A stretch of DNA of 64,000 nt from an uncultured Lachnospiraceae bacterium (GCA_910584585.1 CAJUBP010000015.1:20777-84776), one strand, 5' to 3'. Positions 34,812-43,882 are shown, numbered from the stretch's first letter. Translations and numbers: made by a program. The notes: generated by a model from the sequence alone, not told the origin.

Positions 34812-35618
34812 TCAATCCCAGCATACCATCTCTCCCTCCTCCATTTTGCGGTAAACCAGGCTTATCTCCCGTATCAGGCATGCCGCAGCAGCCGCAAGCG
34901 CAAACAGCCACAGCCCAAAATACGCTTTGGCGTACCATTTAGGGCTGCTTAAGGGAATCAGGGAAACCATCCCGCACATTGCGGCGGCTCCTGCCTGCAG
35001 GTATTCCCCTTTTCTGCCCCGGAGCATGGTGAATACCAGAAGCTGCACCGCGTTGGACAGCAGAAAGGGCACCAGAAGATACACCAAAACCCGGAACATG
35101 CCGCAGGAAGTATTTCCCGCAATCACAGCAACCATCACTGTGAGAAGCAAGATGTCCAGGCAGCCGAACAATATCATTTTTACACACCACACCTGTTTCC
35201 AGTTCAGATAACAAGTCTGTTCCAGTTCCATCATGCCGATGGCGCTGCTTCTGTTCAGTTCCATCATCAGAAAAATCCCCATTGCGGAAGACGCCGCGGA
35301 AGCTGTTCCCAAATAAGTGAACACGCTCTCTTCCTTCCACTGGAAATACCCCAGCAGCAACACTGTCAAAAACAGGCACAAGAGCTGCCCGCCCAGGCAG
35401 AACCTGGAAATATATTTTAACTGCCCCCGGAAGATATCCCAGAATGACGGACAATAAGCATATTTTTTCTCTTCCGCCACCCTGGCGATATTTTGGAGAA
35501 CCTCTCGCTTCTGCCTCTGATTAATTGGAATCTCTTCCAGGACTATTTTTTCCCGGGCTGTTTTGCCAGCGGATACGCCTGGATTCCGATTTTTTCCCTG
35601 TAACATTTTTTCTCGCAA
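34812..35618 (-). CDS. Membrane protein of the sigma/ABC operon, possible anti-sigma factor
   Basis: The 268-aa protein has about 50 cytoplasmic N-terminal residues, a CPSFWDIFRGQLKYIS segment, then six hydrophobic segments. I do not recognise a named domain. Its place between an ECF sigma gene and an ABC pair suggests either an anti-sigma factor or a second permease subunit. The start is probably TTG at 35618 (GGAGG 10 bases upstream) rather than ATG at 35606, which would have a very long spacing. A 81-bp hairpin element separates it from the sigma gene. Confidence 0.65.
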   Translation of the reverse strand: MREKMLQGKNRNPGVSAGKTAREKIVLEEIPINQRQKREVLQNIARVAEEKKYAYCPSFWDIFRGQLKYISRFCLGGQLLCLFLTVLLLGYFQWKEESVFTYLGTASAASSAMGIFLMMELNRSSAIGMMELEQTCYLNWKQVWCVKMILFGCLDILLLTVMVAVIAGNTSCGMFRVLVYLLVPFLLSNAVQLLVFTMLRGRKGEYLQAGAAAMCGMVSLIPLSSPKWYAKAYFGLWLFALAAAAACLIREISLVYRKMEEGEMVCWD

Positions 35619-35648
35619 TTTTTTCCTTCCTCCTTTTATGAATGATAA

Positions 35649-35729
35649 GGAACTGTTCAGAAATAACCTGCGATATTACTTGTCTTTTTCTCCGACAACA
35701 CTGTTCACAAGTTATTTCTGAACAGTTCC
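35649..35729. repeat. 81-bp palindromic element of the GGAACTG family
   Basis: Perfect 19-bp arms (GGAACTGTTCAGAAATAAC at 35649-35667 and its complement at 35711-35729) enclose 43 bases. Flanks are TAA on the left and TAG on the right. Its right end overlaps the first base of the sigma-factor stop codon (35729-35731), so the element sits exactly at the gene's 3' end, between two genes of one operon. Confidence 0.75.
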
Positions 35730-36256
35730 TAGATCAGACTCTTTTTCAATTTTTCCGTGCCCTGGCGGATTCTGGACTTTACCGTGCTAATCCCCGTCTC
35801 CGTCATCCGGGCAATTTCCCGATATTTAAACCCATATCCATAATAGAGAATCAAGGCCTCCCGCTGCATCTGGGGAAGCTGCTCTGTCAGTTGTTTCACA
35901 GTAATCAGAATTTCCTCCTGATGGGTTCTTACCTTCCAGGCATTTTCTTCCCCGCCGGCGATTTCCTCCTGCCAGGGTTCCTCCCGTTCCTGTCTGCGCT
36001 TCCTGCTTCTGAAATAATCCACGCATACATTTCTGGCAATGGTAAGCAGATATCCCTTCAGATTCCGGTATCGGTAATGCTCCACGGAACGGATAAAATG
36101 CAGAAAAGTCTCCTGGGCCAAATCGCCGGCGTCCTGACAATTCCCGGTCTGATAACAGCAGAAACGGTAAATATCATCGTAATATTTTTCCGCAACGGTA
36201 TTCAGATATTCTTTTTTTCCCCGCTGGATTTCCCGGATCAGTTCTCTGTCGTTCAC
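35729..36256 (-). CDS. ECF-type RNA polymerase sigma factor
   Basis: The 175-aa protein has region 2 (YDDIYRFCCYQTGNCQDAGDLAQETF; NLKGYLLTIARNVCVDYFR) and region 4 (LPQMQREALILYYGYGFKYR; GISTVKSRIRQG), the complete ECF layout. It likely directs its own operon and perhaps envelope-stress genes. The start is GTG at 36256 with AGGAG 9 bases upstream. The downstream genes encode a membrane protein and an ABC exporter. Its 3' end borders a palindromic element. Confidence 0.92.
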   Translation of the reverse strand: MNDRELIREIQRGKKEYLNTVAEKYYDDIYRFCCYQTGNCQDAGDLAQETFLHFIRSVEHYRYRNLKGYLLTIARNVCVDYFRSRKRRQEREEPWQEEIAGGEENAWKVRTHQEEILITVKQLTEQLPQMQREALILYYGYGFKYREIARMTETGISTVKSRIRQGTEKLKKSLI

Positions 36257-36356
36257 TGCTGGACGCTCCTTTGCTTTTTTGTGCCTTCTCTATTTATATA
36301 ACGTATCTTTCCCTGAAAAGGTTTTATCTTTCCGAATATTTTTTATATCAAAAAAA

Positions 36357-36394
36357 GAAGCGCAAAGCCATCTTACTTTCTGGCTTTGCGCTTC
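36357..36394 (-). terminator. Terminator after the flippase operon
   Basis: A 14-bp stem (GAAGCGCAAAGCCA at 36357-36370 with its complement at 36381-36394) is followed on the minus strand by TTTTTTGATATAAAAAA. It ends the glycosyltransferase/NlpC-like/flippase transcript. Confidence 0.85.
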
Positions 36395-36410
36395 CTTGTT
36401 CCGTTTCACT

Positions 36411-37448
36411 CTATGACAGCTCCGCCGCCACGCTCCCGGCTTTCCCGGAACGAAGATGGCACCACAGAGCAACAATCGCGCTTATAATCAGCACCATATA
36501 GAAATTCAGCCCCCGGGTCACACACATGGAAGCCGTGAGATAAGCTCCCGGGAAAATCATGGAAAACGCTGTCTTGTACATCATCTCGGTAATTCCCTGG
36601 GCCCCCGGCAGCGGCAGCATATCCACTGCAATATAAATCGCCGCCTGCAGACTCATAACCGTAAACGCACTGGTTCCTTCCAGGCCCAGTCCCCGGTAAA
36701 TCAGCCAGGTCAGGAAAAATACACTGCACCGCTGCACCACTGTAAAGGCAATGACCGCCGCAATTTTGCTTTTATTTTTCAGGAAAAACAGTACCGCTTC
36801 GTGATACTGATCCGCCATATCTATCAGTTTCTCCGTCCGCTCCCTGGAAGATTTCAGCAGACGGAACTTCTTTAACGCCTTTTCGCCGCCGATTACAATT
36901 CCCTTAAAGCATTTAGGGCTTACCATGATGAAAAGCAAAATCACCACAAGAGCCGTATTCAAAAACAGCCCCAAATAGTACAGATACAGATATTGTTTCA
37001 AATAAACCGCCAGCGGCTCATGGTAAAAGATCAGGATTCCTACGCCCATTACCACCAGGACAAACTTGTAAATGACCGCCACTGTCATAAGCACCACCGT
37101 ACTGTCTGAAACCTTATGGCCCTCTTTCTGCATATAGTAAAGCTGCATGGGCTGGCCTCCAGTAGCAGAAGGGGTAATGCCGGAAAAGAAAAATCCCACA
37201 AAAGAGTATTTTACGCAGGTGGCCGCTTTTGTCCCATAATTCAGCGACCGGAGAAGATAGCAAATCATCAGCCCCTCCGCCGACACAAAAAAGATTGCTG
37301 TGGCAGCGGCGGCAAGGAGATAGGCCGGATGCAGTTTCCTCATAGCCGCAACCACCGCCTCCATATCATTTCCTTTCAAAATAGCGCTTACCGTCAGCGC
37401 CACCAGCAATAAAAGGACTCCGGCGCTGATTAAGTTTTTCCGATTCAT
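36411..37448 (-). CDS. Lysylphosphatidylglycerol synthase-type membrane protein (UPF0104/YbhN family)
   Basis: The 345-aa protein has about eight hydrophobic segments and the family motif GFFFSGITPSATGGQP. Members are the integral-membrane flippase-like domain found alone in many bacteria and fused to the synthase in MprF. In operons with glycosyltransferases they are thought to move or accommodate glycolipids. It follows the NlpC/P60-like gene by three bases and the glycosyltransferase gene further upstream, suggesting one envelope pathway. The catalytic MprF domain is absent. Confidence 0.85.
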   Translation of the reverse strand: MNRKNLISAGVLLLLVALTVSAILKGNDMEAVVAAMRKLHPAYLLAAAATAIFFVSAEGLMICYLLRSLNYGTKAATCVKYSFVGFFFSGITPSATGGQPMQLYYMQKEGHKVSDSTVVLMTVAVIYKFVLVVMGVGILIFYHEPLAVYLKQYLYLYYLGLFLNTALVVILLFIMVSPKCFKGIVIGGEKALKKFRLLKSSRERTEKLIDMADQYHEAVLFFLKNKSKIAAVIAFTVVQRCSVFFLTWLIYRGLGLEGTSAFTVMSLQAAIYIAVDMLPLPGAQGITEMMYKTAFSMIFPGAYLTASMCVTRGLNFYMVLIISAIVALWCHLRSGKAGSVAAELS

Positions 37449-37451
37449 AAG

Positions 37452-38060
37452 TTAAGCCACTCCATTCCTTACATAAGACAACTTCCGCATTGCCTGGCGG
37501 AAAATTCCCGGATTCCTGGCCGGATAACGCAGGCAGCTCTCATTAAATTCATGCAGCGTTCCCTCGAATTCCACATGGGTGTGCTCCAATTCGTAAAAAT
37601 CCCTTGGAGTCACCAGAGAAAAATGCTTGCCGAACAGCTCCAGCCCGTTCTCTTCTAAAATACTTGCCACAAAGGAAGAACAGGTATAATGGTTCTTCTG
37701 GTAAAACGGTATATTACATAATAACATGGGAAGCCCAAGGATACAATAATGGTATTGAAATCTTTTAGAAAAACATTCCAGAAGCTGCCTTGAAATATTC
37801 TCCTTCTGTTCCTTTGTACACTCCATGCTCACAATTTTATACTTTGCAGTGGGAAATGACTGTTCAATTTTCCTGGCATCCTCTTTTTCAAATCCCGCCA
37901 GAATCGGAACCGCCGGATTCCGCCTGCCCACACTGTATGCTTCATTCAATTCTTCATCCATGGAAAGCACCACATGTATGTAATCAATTCCAATCACCCT
38001 GCGTATCACAGAGGCAAATAAACCTGGGGTGTCTACTAATGCCAAATATAATTTTTCCAT
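37452..38060 (-). CDS. Putative papain-like (NlpC/P60-LRAT type) cysteine hydrolase
   Basis: The 202-aa protein shows a histidine strand (IDYIHVVLSMD, residues ~24-34) followed later by a cysteine in HYTCSSFVASIL (residue ~126), the order expected of a permuted NlpC/P60 (YiiX/LRAT-like) fold. Such enzymes act on amide or ester bonds of lipids or peptides. No signal peptide is present, so it acts inside the cell or at the inner membrane face. The ATG at 38060 has GAGAGG 8 bases upstream. It lies between the glycosyltransferase and the flippase. The family call is by motif order only. Confidence 0.6.
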   Translation of the reverse strand: MEKLYLALVDTPGLFASVIRRVIGIDYIHVVLSMDEELNEAYSVGRRNPAVPILAGFEKEDARKIEQSFPTAKYKIVSMECTKEQKENISRQLLECFSKRFQYHYCILGLPMLLCNIPFYQKNHYTCSSFVASILEENGLELFGKHFSLVTPRDFYELEHTHVEFEGTLHEFNESCLRYPARNPGIFRQAMRKLSYVRNGVA

Positions 38061-38080
38061 ATCGCAAGCCTCTCTTCTCA

Positions 38081-39106
38081 TTAGTTAAATTTGTAAAACT
38101 TCTGCGCTGTTTTGTATCCCGCCAGCGTAAGCCCTGCGCCCAGCTTTCCCGGAAGGAAAGTAAATCCGCTCAGGGTCCGAAAACGCAGCGTCTGGTACAG
38201 CTTCCTGTCATGATTCTTCACATAATTCCAGAGCATTTCCCGCTTCTCCCATGCCTCCGGCGTTCCAATCAGCAAAAGGTGGATGGAAGAAATCGCCATC
38301 ATAATGGAAATATTTCTGGTCAGATAATCGGCCAATTTGGGATATTTCTCCCGGACCTTTTCCAGATCACTGCAGCAGGAAACCAGCTTGGTAACCCGAA
38401 TCTGCTGATCAATCCGCTGCATCAGAACTTTCTCATTCACGGACTGGTCTTCCCTGCCCAGAAAATAATGGTACATATCCAGATTCAGATAACATAAGGT
38501 CTTCACATAAGGCAAAGGCTGGTTGGCAAAAATATTATCCACATAAAAAGTATGTCTGGGAAGCTTCACTCCCGACTGCTTCAGCACCTCCGTTCTGAAA
38601 AACAGGGAGTGCATCACCAGATACTGAGAGGGACGGAAATGCCTGATGTCGTTCCAGCCGCAGACCTGATTTTCTCTTAACACATTTTTATAGCCCATCC
38701 GCTTAGTCTTATTTTCATAAAAGTGATCGTAGATATAATTGCATATGATTAAATCCACTTCTGTGCCGTTCTTTTCCCATTGGCGGATTCTTTGGAGCAG
38801 TTTCTGCAATTCCTCTTCCTCCAGCCAGTCGTCGGAATCCACAACCTTGAAATATTTTCCCTCTGCCAGCGCAAGCCCGGCGTTGACCCCGGCTCCATGG
38901 CCGCCGTTTTCCTGGTGCACCACCCTTACAATCTCCGGATAATTCCTGGCATAGTTGTCTGCAATTGCTCCGGTGCCGTCTGCGGAACCGTCATCCACAA
39001 TAATAATCTCCACAGCTTCGTCTCCGCTAAGCAGGCTGTCAATGCACCGCTCCATATAGTCCTCTGAATTATAGCAAGGCACCGTAAATGTAATGTCTTT
39101 TTTCAT
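38081..39106 (-). CDS. Family 2 glycosyltransferase
   Basis: The 341-aa protein has the GT-A fold of GT2: FTVPCYNSEDYMERCIDSLL at the N-terminus, IIIVDDGSADGTG, ENGGHGAGVNAGL and the metal-binding VDSDDWL. The C-terminal third is not membrane spanning. It would transfer a sugar from a nucleotide donor to a lipid or cell-wall acceptor. It is the first gene of a three-gene operon with an NlpC-like protein and a flippase. AGGAG lies 8 bases before the ATG. Confidence 0.92.
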   Translation of the reverse strand: MKKDITFTVPCYNSEDYMERCIDSLLSGDEAVEIIIVDDGSADGTGAIADNYARNYPEIVRVVHQENGGHGAGVNAGLALAEGKYFKVVDSDDWLEEEELQKLLQRIRQWEKNGTEVDLIICNYIYDHFYENKTKRMGYKNVLRENQVCGWNDIRHFRPSQYLVMHSLFFRTEVLKQSGVKLPRHTFYVDNIFANQPLPYVKTLCYLNLDMYHYFLGREDQSVNEKVLMQRIDQQIRVTKLVSCCSDLEKVREKYPKLADYLTRNISIMMAISSIHLLLIGTPEAWEKREMLWNYVKNHDRKLYQTLRFRTLSGFTFLPGKLGAGLTLAGYKTAQKFYKFN

Positions 39107-39490
39107 CTTTTCTCTCCTGTTGCTTTTTGCTTCTATTTTATTTAACGAAAATAATCTTGATATTTCTTCATAAATTTTCTTAATATTTTTTTAAGAATGA
39201 AGACATGCTCCGCTCATTCCCTTCCTGTGCGTCAATTTTCTTCATTATAAATAATCTTTCTTAATTCTGCATTGTCTTTATCTTACAGTTATCTTACATT
39301 TATGTTAGGAACTGTTGGTGAAATAAAATACACAAATTACGCAGGATTTTATTTCACCAACAGTTTCTTAGAACGATGGACTGCCCATGGGAAAATTTCG
39401 TTTCTGTATGCTGCCGCAAACTTTTTATCCATTATAATAGCAGGGCACCCCTTTTCAGGAAATGCCCTGCCATAACGCAGTAAACTCTGT
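39107..39490. other. Intergenic region, AT-rich with one palindromic element
   Basis: No gene is seen. It holds the glycosyltransferase promoter region (AT-rich, with a TTAAGAA-type inverted repeat near 39177-39197), a TTATCTTACA repeated twice near 39280-39300, the palindromic element at 39305-39370, and a weak terminator-like stem GCAGGGCA/TGCCCTGC (39440-39470) after tlpA. Confidence 0.5.
39305..39370. repeat. 66-bp palindromic element of the GGAACTG family with TTA duplication
   Basis: 22-bp arms with one mismatch (GGAACTGTTGGTGAAATAAA at 39308; complement ending at 39367) enclose 16 bases. TTA at 39305-39307 and 39368-39370 flanks both ends, as in the element at 17058-17220. It is in the gap between tlpA and the glycosyltransferase gene. 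Confidence 0.75.
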
Positions 39491-40132
39491 CTATTGTGAA
39501 ATATTTTCCAGCTCTTTCGCTACAATCTCCTTCCACTCTTCGAAAGAACGGCTGCCGGAATAAGTCTCCCCTATGATATTCCCCTCTTTATCCACGAAAA
39601 ATGTTTCCGGAACCGCATTAATCCCCGCAAGCCTGCCGCCGAAATAACCCGCGTCCGGTACCAGGAACGGATACGACGCCCCTGTTTTTTCCGCCAGCAG
39701 TTTCGCTTTTTCCACTGCCTCCGCATCCGGATTGCCGGAACCGTCCGCTGCGTCCAGCACTATGCCCGCCACATTCACGCCCTGCTCTTTCATTTCGCCG
39801 TACAGCTTTTCCAAATCCGGAATCTCGCTGATACAGGGTCCGCACCAGGTAGCGAACACATTTACCATGGTCAGATCATAATCCCCGAACATTTCCTGGG
39901 TATAGGAATTTCCCTGAACATCCTCTGTGGAAAATTCCCCGATATTCTCTGTCCCTTTTTGTTCCCCGGAACCTGAAATCTCCTGTAAGGAATCTGTTCC
40001 CGCGGATTGGACTTCTTCATTCTTCTCCCCCTCAGCAGGATTCTTCTCTTTCGAACCGCAGCCGGCAAGCAACATCAGGCAACAAAGGGCGGACAGAAAC
40101 ATAAGAGTTATTTCTTTCTTCCTTTTTCTCAT
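39491..40132 (-). CDS. TlpA-like thioredoxin-fold lipoprotein
   Basis: The 213-aa protein has a lipoprotein signal (LLAGC, Cys25), a low-complexity Glu/Gly/Ser linker of about 40 residues, and a TlpA/ResA-like thioredoxin domain with the active site WCGPC (Cys97, Cys100) and the cis-proline region AVPETFFVD. It should act on the outer face of the membrane as a thiol-disulfide oxidoreductase. No cytochrome maturation genes or CcdA are nearby, so its electron source is unknown. The ATG has AAAGGAG 8 bases upstream. Confidence 0.9.
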   Translation of the reverse strand: MRKRKKEITLMFLSALCCLMLLAGCGSKEKNPAEGEKNEEVQSAGTDSLQEISGSGEQKGTENIGEFSTEDVQGNSYTQEMFGDYDLTMVNVFATWCGPCISEIPDLEKLYGEMKEQGVNVAGIVLDAADGSGNPDAEAVEKAKLLAEKTGASYPFLVPDAGYFGGRLAGINAVPETFFVDKEGNIIGETYSGSRSFEEWKEIVAKELENISQ

Positions 40133-40962
40133 ATATCATTCTCCTTTTATGTATGATAATGACTGCAGCTGTTCCAAAGCCAGTTAACAAACCTACTCTG
40201 TGAGCCTTTCATTGTATGCCGACATTATAACACACATCTTCCAAAAGATGATAGATCATTTTCACAATATATTAAATTTGCTTGATTGTCCGTAAAACAG
40301 GAATAATTTGAGCGAATATTCCATAAAATTTTCATGGAAAGCCCTATTGACTTTCCTCTTTGCACTTGCTAGAGCGTGTCTTAAAATTCATTCCCGCAAT
40401 CTGCCGCCCCACTTCACACCAGATTTCATGCTGAATTTAGTCAATGTAGCCCACTACACCTCCTAAATTCAGCATAAAATCTGATGTAAATTGGGACGAC
40501 ATCTTGCGGAAAGCAATTTTAAGACACGCTCTAGTCAAGGGGTATTCCAAAAAATATTTGGGACATTCCTTTTTTTATCCTGCATTTATCTCATGAATTC
40601 AGATTATTCCGTAAATTTCATTTGCCCTATAAGTATCATGTAGTAAAGGGGCGGCTATTTTTGTGGTTTATTATTATCCTTGCTTCCGATGGCGTATCCG
40701 AGACCGAAGCAGGTTCCTATGTAATCGGAGGGTCACAGTCCCTCCGTAGAAGAACTAGCCACCTACCGTTATGGCAGTACCCGTACAAATCTTTTATCAG
40801 AAAATGGCGGGCGCTACAAGATGGTTTTCCGGCTTTTTTATTTTCCCTAAAATGATTCATCATTTTCTCAATCTGACAGGAGAAAACATTCAAATTCATT
40901 GCAAAAGGAGCGGAAACCGCTTTGCAGTCTCCGCTCCCCGGCGTTTCTGTAATTTGCAGTTC
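40133..40962. other. 830-bp region without a supported gene
   Basis: It contains the upstream region of tlpA (40133-40368), a complete palindromic element (40369-40534), and 40535-40962 with no convincing ORF. Within the last part a 7-bp GC-rich stem CGGAGGG/CCCTCCG (near 40728-40747) with flanking short complementary stretches could be a structured RNA or a remnant of a mobile element; I could not match it to a known class. Confidence 0.45.
40369..40534. repeat. Complete 166-bp palindromic (MITE-like) element, CTAGAGCG family
   Basis: Perfect 20-bp terminal inverted repeats (CTAGAGCGTGTCTTAAAATT at 40369-40388 and its complement at 40515-40534). A second inner stem of 21 bp with one mismatch surrounds the centre (CAGATTTCATGCTGAATTT...). 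The arms between are also partly complementary, so the whole element can fold into one long hairpin. A truncated copy is at 30110-30247 and an end remnant at 53523-53536. Confidence 0.8.
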
Positions 40963-41862
40963 TTATGCTTTCTTCTGGCTGCCCAAAATGAGAGCCGCCA
41001 TCCCGCAGAACATTCCGCCCACCGGAAATGCCACCCAGCAAATATTCCACAATTGAAACGCAAACCCAGCCACGAAAAACACAACAGCAGCCAGAATCAT
41101 AATGCATCCGCACCATACGCCGATTCTCTCTCCGTTTTTCTTCCATGTTTCTTCCTGGCAATTTTCCCTATTATATCCTGCCACATCATACTTGGCATTT
41201 CCCAGTCCGGTATGCACCAAAAGGCCTATGCCCACAGCAGCCAGAAGCAGAAAAATTCCATCATAGAACTCTTCTCTCATGCCTGCCCGAAGGGGCAGCT
41301 CACTTCCGTTCATCGCAATCAGAACGCCTATCAGAATCATCCCAAGGCCTGTCGCAATCCTGCGGGGGAATTTTTCAGCAAACCGTTCTTTCTCTTCTTT
41401 TGTGTAAAAGTCCGCGATCACCGGATGGCTCTTGCGGTAAACCTCATCTTTCATCCCGGCCGTCGCAAGAACCAGAACCGCCACAATAACAATGGAGAAG
41501 AAGACCGTATTCATAAGAGCCTCCGGCACTTTTCCAAATCCCTCCAGCAGCTCATAGGCCGCCATGGAGAAAATCAGCGTCATTACGCCGAGGGAAATGC
41601 TCCTTCTGCGCTTTTCCATATGATTTTCATAGCCCTGGCTGTCGGAAATTTCCAGTTCTGCCGCATTTTTTCGAAGCAGTGTATCCATATCGCAGGAAAA
41701 GAAATCGCAAAGCTGCAAAATCTTTTCCATTTCCGGGTAGCTGCTTCCAGCCTCCCATTTTGAAACTGTCTGACGGGACACATCAAATTGTTCCGCAAAC
41801 TGCTCCTGGGTCATGTTTCTCTGTTTTCTGTAAAACTGCAGGTTTTCTCCAAATACACTCAT
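40963..41862 (-). CDS. XRE-family regulator with membrane domain
   Basis: The 299-aa protein has an N-terminal helix-turn-helix (MTQEQFAEQFDVSRQTVSKW, residues ~17-36) followed by six hydrophobic segments in three pairs. Such HTH-membrane fusions are frequent in Clostridia and are thought to sense membrane or peptide signals; the signal here is unknown. I chose the ATG at 41862 (MSVFGENL) because AAGGTGA is 6 bases upstream, whereas the ATG six bases earlier is too close. It stands alone. Confidence 0.85.
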   Translation of the reverse strand: MSVFGENLQFYRKQRNMTQEQFAEQFDVSRQTVSKWEAGSSYPEMEKILQLCDFFSCDMDTLLRKNAAELEISDSQGYENHMEKRRRSISLGVMTLIFSMAAYELLEGFGKVPEALMNTVFFSIVIVAVLVLATAGMKDEVYRKSHPVIADFYTKEEKERFAEKFPRRIATGLGMILIGVLIAMNGSELPLRAGMREEFYDGIFLLLAAVGIGLLVHTGLGNAKYDVAGYNRENCQEETWKKNGERIGVWCGCIMILAAVVFFVAGFAFQLWNICWVAFPVGGMFCGMAALILGSQKKA

Positions 41863-42085
41863 TTTCATTCACCTTTCTTCTGTCCGCCGGCCGGCATCTG
41901 TTTTCCTTTTGCGCTTTCGGTGAATTTATTTTACAATATCACGCATGTAAAGTCTGCCTCTTTGCTGTTGCTTTTGGAGATTTTTATGTAAAGTTACGGT
42001 TGCATCGCCTTACGTGAGGCGGGCCCCATAGCCATCCGGACAGGGAAGACTGCGGGCTTCCCTGTTAAGCTGCGGCTGCATCGCC

Positions 42086-43882
42086 TTACGCAGGGCTATC
42101 TTGCCTAGTCACAGACAATGCCAGTTCTTCCAGCTGCTTCTCTTCCACAGCTCCCGGCGCATCTGTCATCAGACAGGAAGCGTCTTTCACCTTGGGGAAG
42201 GCTATCACATCCCGGATGGAATCACACTGCATCATCAGCATCACCATGCGGTCCAGCCCATAGGCCAGTCCTGCATGGGGCGGAACTCCGTATTTAAAGG
42301 CGTTCAGCAAAAATCCAAACTGTTCATAAGCCCGCTCTTTGGTAAAGCCCAGCACCTCCAGCATTTTTTCCTGAATGTCATCCTGGTGGATACGGACGGA
42401 ACCGCCGCCCAATTCTGTGCCGTTTAATACGATATCATATGCCTTGGCGCGCACTGCCCCCGGGTCTGAGTCGATTTTATCCCAATCCTCTTCCATGGGC
42501 ATGGTAAAGGGGTGATGCATGGCCATAAAACGGTTTTCTTCCTCGGACCATTCCAACAGAGGGAATTCCGTCACCCACAGGAAATTGTATTTGTTTTTAT
42601 CGAGCAAATCCAATTGCCTTGCAAGTTCCAGGCGAAGGGCGCCTAACACATCCCAGACAATTTTATTCTTATCCGCAGCAAACAAAAGCAAGTCTCCCGG
42701 CTCTCCCTGCATCTGCTGCACCAGAGCTTTTAGCTCTTCTTCCGTCATAAATTTCGCGAAGGAAGATTTATAGGAACCGTCCTCATTGACTGCCAGATAA
42801 GCCAGTCCTTTGGCTCCGTAGCCTTTGGCAAACTCCACCAGCTTGTCAATTTTCTTTCTGGGCATAGCCCCCTGCCCTTTGGCATTGATGCCCCGGACAG
42901 AACCGCCCTGCTCCAAAGCGCCGGTAAATACGCCGAAACCGCAGCCTTTTACCGTTTCTGAAACGTTCACCAGCTCCATGCCGAAACGGGTATCCGGCTT
43001 GTCGCTGCCATAGCGGTCCATGGCTTCCTGCCAGCTCATCCTGGGAATGGGCAGAGACACTTCCACGCCAATGGCCTCTTTGAATACATACTGCAGCAGC
43101 CGCTCATTGACGTCAATCACATCATCTACGTCCACAAAGGACAGTTCCATATCCGCCTGGGTAAATTCCGGCTGGCGGTCTGCCCGAAGGTCCTCATCCC
43201 TAAAACACCTGGCAATCTGGAAATACCGGTCGTAACCGGAACACATCAATAGCTGCTTAAACAGCTGGGGAGACTGGGGCAGCGCATAGAACGCGCCTGG
43301 ATGCACACGGCTGGGCACCAGATAATCCCTGGCTCCTTCCGGCGTGGATTTGGTCAGAATCGGCGTTTCGATTTCCAGAAATCCCTCCTGAGCCATAAAA
43401 TTGCGCAAAAGCATGGCCACTTTGCTTTTCATCATCAGATTCCGCTGGATGTCCGGCCTGCGCAAATCCAGATACCGGTAACGAAGCCGCATATCTTCCT
43501 TGGTCTGGGAGTTTTCCTCAATGGGAAAAGGCGGCGTCTCAGACTCTGACAGAATCCGGATATCTTCCGCAATCACTTCGATCTCCCCTGTTTTCAGATT
43601 CTCATTGACGGCAGCCGTCCGCTTTTCCACGGTTCCTGTCACCGCAATTACAAATTCACTCCGCAGAGCTTCCGCTTTGGCAAAGCCTTCGCTTCCCACC
43701 TTGGGCTCGTCAAATACAATCTGAAGCAGGCCGGTGCGATCCCGCAAATCTATAAAAATCAAGCTTCCTAAATTTCTCCGTTTCTGCACCCAGCCCATCA
43801 CAGTTACTTTCTGGCCGATATTGCCATTTGAAACTTCAGTGCACCTGTGGGTCCTGTGCAGTCCTTTCATTGATTCTGCCAT
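42086..43882 (-). CDS. aspS: Aspartyl-tRNA synthetase
   Basis: The 598-aa class II enzyme has the anticodon-binding OB fold (VTVMGWVQKRRNLGSLIFIDLRDRTG), motif 2 (FQIARCFRDEDLRADRQPEF), the bacterial GAD insertion and motif 3 (GLAYGLDRMVMLM). The length and the insertion show the bacterial type. AGGAGG lies 7 bases before the ATG. hisS is 61 bases upstream and both are probably one transcript from the promoter at 45392-45421. Confidence 0.97.
   Translation of the reverse strand: MAESMKGLHRTHRCTEVSNGNIGQKVTVMGWVQKRRNLGSLIFIDLRDRTGLLQIVFDEPKVGSEGFAKAEALRSEFVIAVTGTVEKRTAAVNENLKTGEIEVIAEDIRILSESETPPFPIEENSQTKEDMRLRYRYLDLRRPDIQRNLMMKSKVAMLLRNFMAQEGFLEIETPILTKSTPEGARDYLVPSRVHPGAFYALPQSPQLFKQLLMCSGYDRYFQIARCFRDEDLRADRQPEFTQADMELSFVDVDDVIDVNERLLQYVFKEAIGVEVSLPIPRMSWQEAMDRYGSDKPDTRFGMELVNVSETVKGCGFGVFTGALEQGGSVRGINAKGQGAMPRKKIDKLVEFAKGYGAKGLAYLAVNEDGSYKSSFAKFMTEEELKALVQQMQGEPGDLLLFAADKNKIVWDVLGALRLELARQLDLLDKNKYNFLWVTEFPLLEWSEEENRFMAMHHPFTMPMEEDWDKIDSDPGAVRAKAYDIVLNGTELGGGSVRIHQDDIQEKMLEVLGFTKERAYEQFGFLLNAFKYGVPPHAGLAYGLDRMVMLMMQCDSIRDVIAFPKVKDASCLMTDAPGAVEEKQLEELALSVTRQDSPA

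Noticed and set aside
34812..35618. Calling this protein a definite anti-sigma factor
   Set aside because: The context suggests it, but no zinc-binding anti-sigma domain or other anti-sigma motif is visible.
40620..40870. Group II intron or IS200/IS605 remnant
   Set aside because: A GC-rich stem and some self-complementarity exist, but no domain V consensus, no transposase or TnpB fragment and no clear ends could be seen.
42002..42090. Repeated GCATCGCCTTACG near the aspS end as a mobile repeat
   Set aside because: Two copies of a 13-mer 70 bases apart flank a 9-bp stem; this is more likely part of a weak terminator region than an element.
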